Below are positions 63,307 to 64,000 of a stretch of 64,000 bases of DNA, in pieces. Position 1 is the stretch's first letter; each line of letters starts with the position of its first letter. The stretch is from CAVRQM01 sp963723455 (GTDB lineage Bacteria; Pseudomonadota; Alphaproteobacteria; Acetobacterales; Acetobacteraceae). Location: positions 1,815,956-1,879,955 of the forward strand of contig CAVRQM010000001.1 of assembly GCA_963723455.1 (NCBI GenBank), in the 5' to 3' direction. The translations under genes were made by a program, and so were the position numbers. The notes beneath the pieces are model-generated. The model was not told the DNA's origin. It saw nothing but the letters and a program-made list of their open reading frames with translations, and searched no databases.

Positions 63307-64000
63307 GTGACCCTGCCGCGCCGCACCCTGCTGCTGCTTGCCGCCGGCGGCCTGTGCGCCGCCGCGGGGCCGCCAAGCTTTGTCGATTCAGACCTGGGCG
63401 ATACCAGCCCGGCCGCTGCCGCCGCCGCAGGTCCCGGCCCCTTCGACATCCGGGCGTTCGGCGCGGTCGGCGACGGGCGCGCCATCGACAGCCCAGCGGT
63501 CAACCGCGCCATCGCCGCAGCCGCAGCCGCGGGCGGCGGCACGGTGCGGGTGCCGGCCGGCGCCTATGCGTGTTTCTCGATCCGGCTGCAAAGCCGCGTC
63601 TGCCTGTATTTGGAGCCGGGTGCCACCATCCTGGCCGCCGACCCTGGGCCGGCTGGCGGCTTCGACGCGGCCGAGCCCAACCAGCCCTGGGACGCCTACC
63701 AGGATTTCGGGCACAGCCACTGGCGCAACAGCCTGATCTGGGCCGAGGGCGCGCACGACGTGTCCATCATGGGGCCGGGGCTGATCTGGGGACGCGGGCT
63801 GGTGCGCGAGCATGGCGGGCCGGAACAGGCGGTGGCCACGCTGCCGGGCATCGGCAACAAGGCGATCGCGCTGAAACGCTGCCGTAACGTCATCCTGCGC
63901 GACGTCTCGGTGCTCGCCGGCGGCCACTTCGCGGTTCTGGCGACCGGCGTGGACAACCTGACCATCGACAACCTGAAGATCGACACCAATCGCGACGGCA
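63307..64000 (+). CDS. GH28/pectate-lyase-like secreted enzyme (partial)
   Basis: Cut by the right edge of the window. GTG 63307 opens a signal peptide (LLLLAAGGLCAAA), followed by FDIRAFGAVGDGRAIDSPAVNRAIAAAAAAGGGTVRVPAGAY, the standard N-terminus of right-handed beta-helix glycosidases, then LYLEPGATILAADP and LIWGRGLVREHGG. The later segment KAIALKRCRNVILRDVSVL is a typical rung. Most resembles polygalacturonases (GH28); the catalytic region lies beyond the edge. In this cluster it could be a hydrolase that trims the exported polysaccharide. Confidence 0.75.
   Translation, partial: MTLPRRTLLLLAAGGLCAAAGPPSFVDSDLGDTSPAAAAAAGPGPFDIRAFGAVGDGRAIDSPAVNRAIAAAAAAGGGTVRVPAGAYACFSIRLQSRVCLYLEPGATILAADPGPAGGFDAAEPNQPWDAYQDFGHSHWRNSLIWAEGAHDVSIMGPGLIWGRGLVREHGGPEQAVATLPGIGNKAIALKRCRNVILRDVSVLAGGHFAVLATGVDNLTIDNLKIDTNRDG

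Overview
The window is 64 kb of very GC-rich, gene-dense chromosome from an alphaproteobacterium. Gene content (SecB next to a Tim44-like protein, PhaR/PhaA/PhaB, the TIGR02300 FYDL protein divergent from aroA-cmk, KirBac, an LpxK-WaaA-DUF374 lipid A block, DUF1127, PlcP-Agt) points to Rhodospirillales, most likely Acetobacteraceae; this placement is inference. There is no rRNA, integrase, transposase, phage or CRISPR array, and only one tRNA (Val-GAC). It reads as core chromosome that enters a polysaccharide locus at its right end.

Layout. 0.3-9.4 kb: a PHO-box-preceded porin, KirBac channel plus Smr protein, a small secreted protein, tRNA-Val, a LysR regulator, DUF1127, holC, pepA, a CysQ-like phosphatase and Sua5. 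9.5-15.6 kb: small lipoprotein, Hsp33, a lipoprotein, a DUF347-type membrane protein, a Wzx-type flippase and kynureninase. 15.7-19.1 kb: hldE, secB, a histidine phosphatase and a Tim44-like protein. 19.1-24 kb: polyhydroxyalkanoate block (phaR, PhaC-like synthase, phaA, phaB). 24-27.2 kb: ferredoxin-type reductase and a LysR/YeiH pair. 27.3-31.2 kb: tightly overlapping lipid A and inner-core genes (DUF374, waaA, lpxK, lpxL). 31.2-34.3 kb: a PlcP-Agt pair divergent from a lipid kinase with a second PHO-box-like site between them, proposed as a phosphate-starvation lipid-remodelling module. 34.4-51.2 kb: housekeeping genes (rlmB, anmK, tyrS, aat, msrQ, cmk, aroA, pyrB, gltX) with several exported proteins. 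51.3-56.8 kb: a sugar MFS transporter plus OprB porin, comEC and a lone response regulator. 56.9-64 kb: a polysaccharide cluster (two-domain glycosyltransferase, GDP-sugar reductase-like SDR, unknown protein, methyltransferase, HddA-like heptose kinase, and a GH28/pectate-lyase-like enzyme cut by the window end).

Two features cut across these blocks. First, at least 13 otherwise intact genes need a frame correction, and every correction fits one or two extra bases, mostly G or C; the PhaC-like gene alone needs seven. Corrected lengths match the families, so systematic insertion errors in the assembly are the simplest explanation. Second, four short tandem repeats (14-19 bp units) lie at or just beyond the 3' ends of leftward genes (holC, pepA, an exported-protein gene, oprB); in two of them the repeat unit contains the stop codon.
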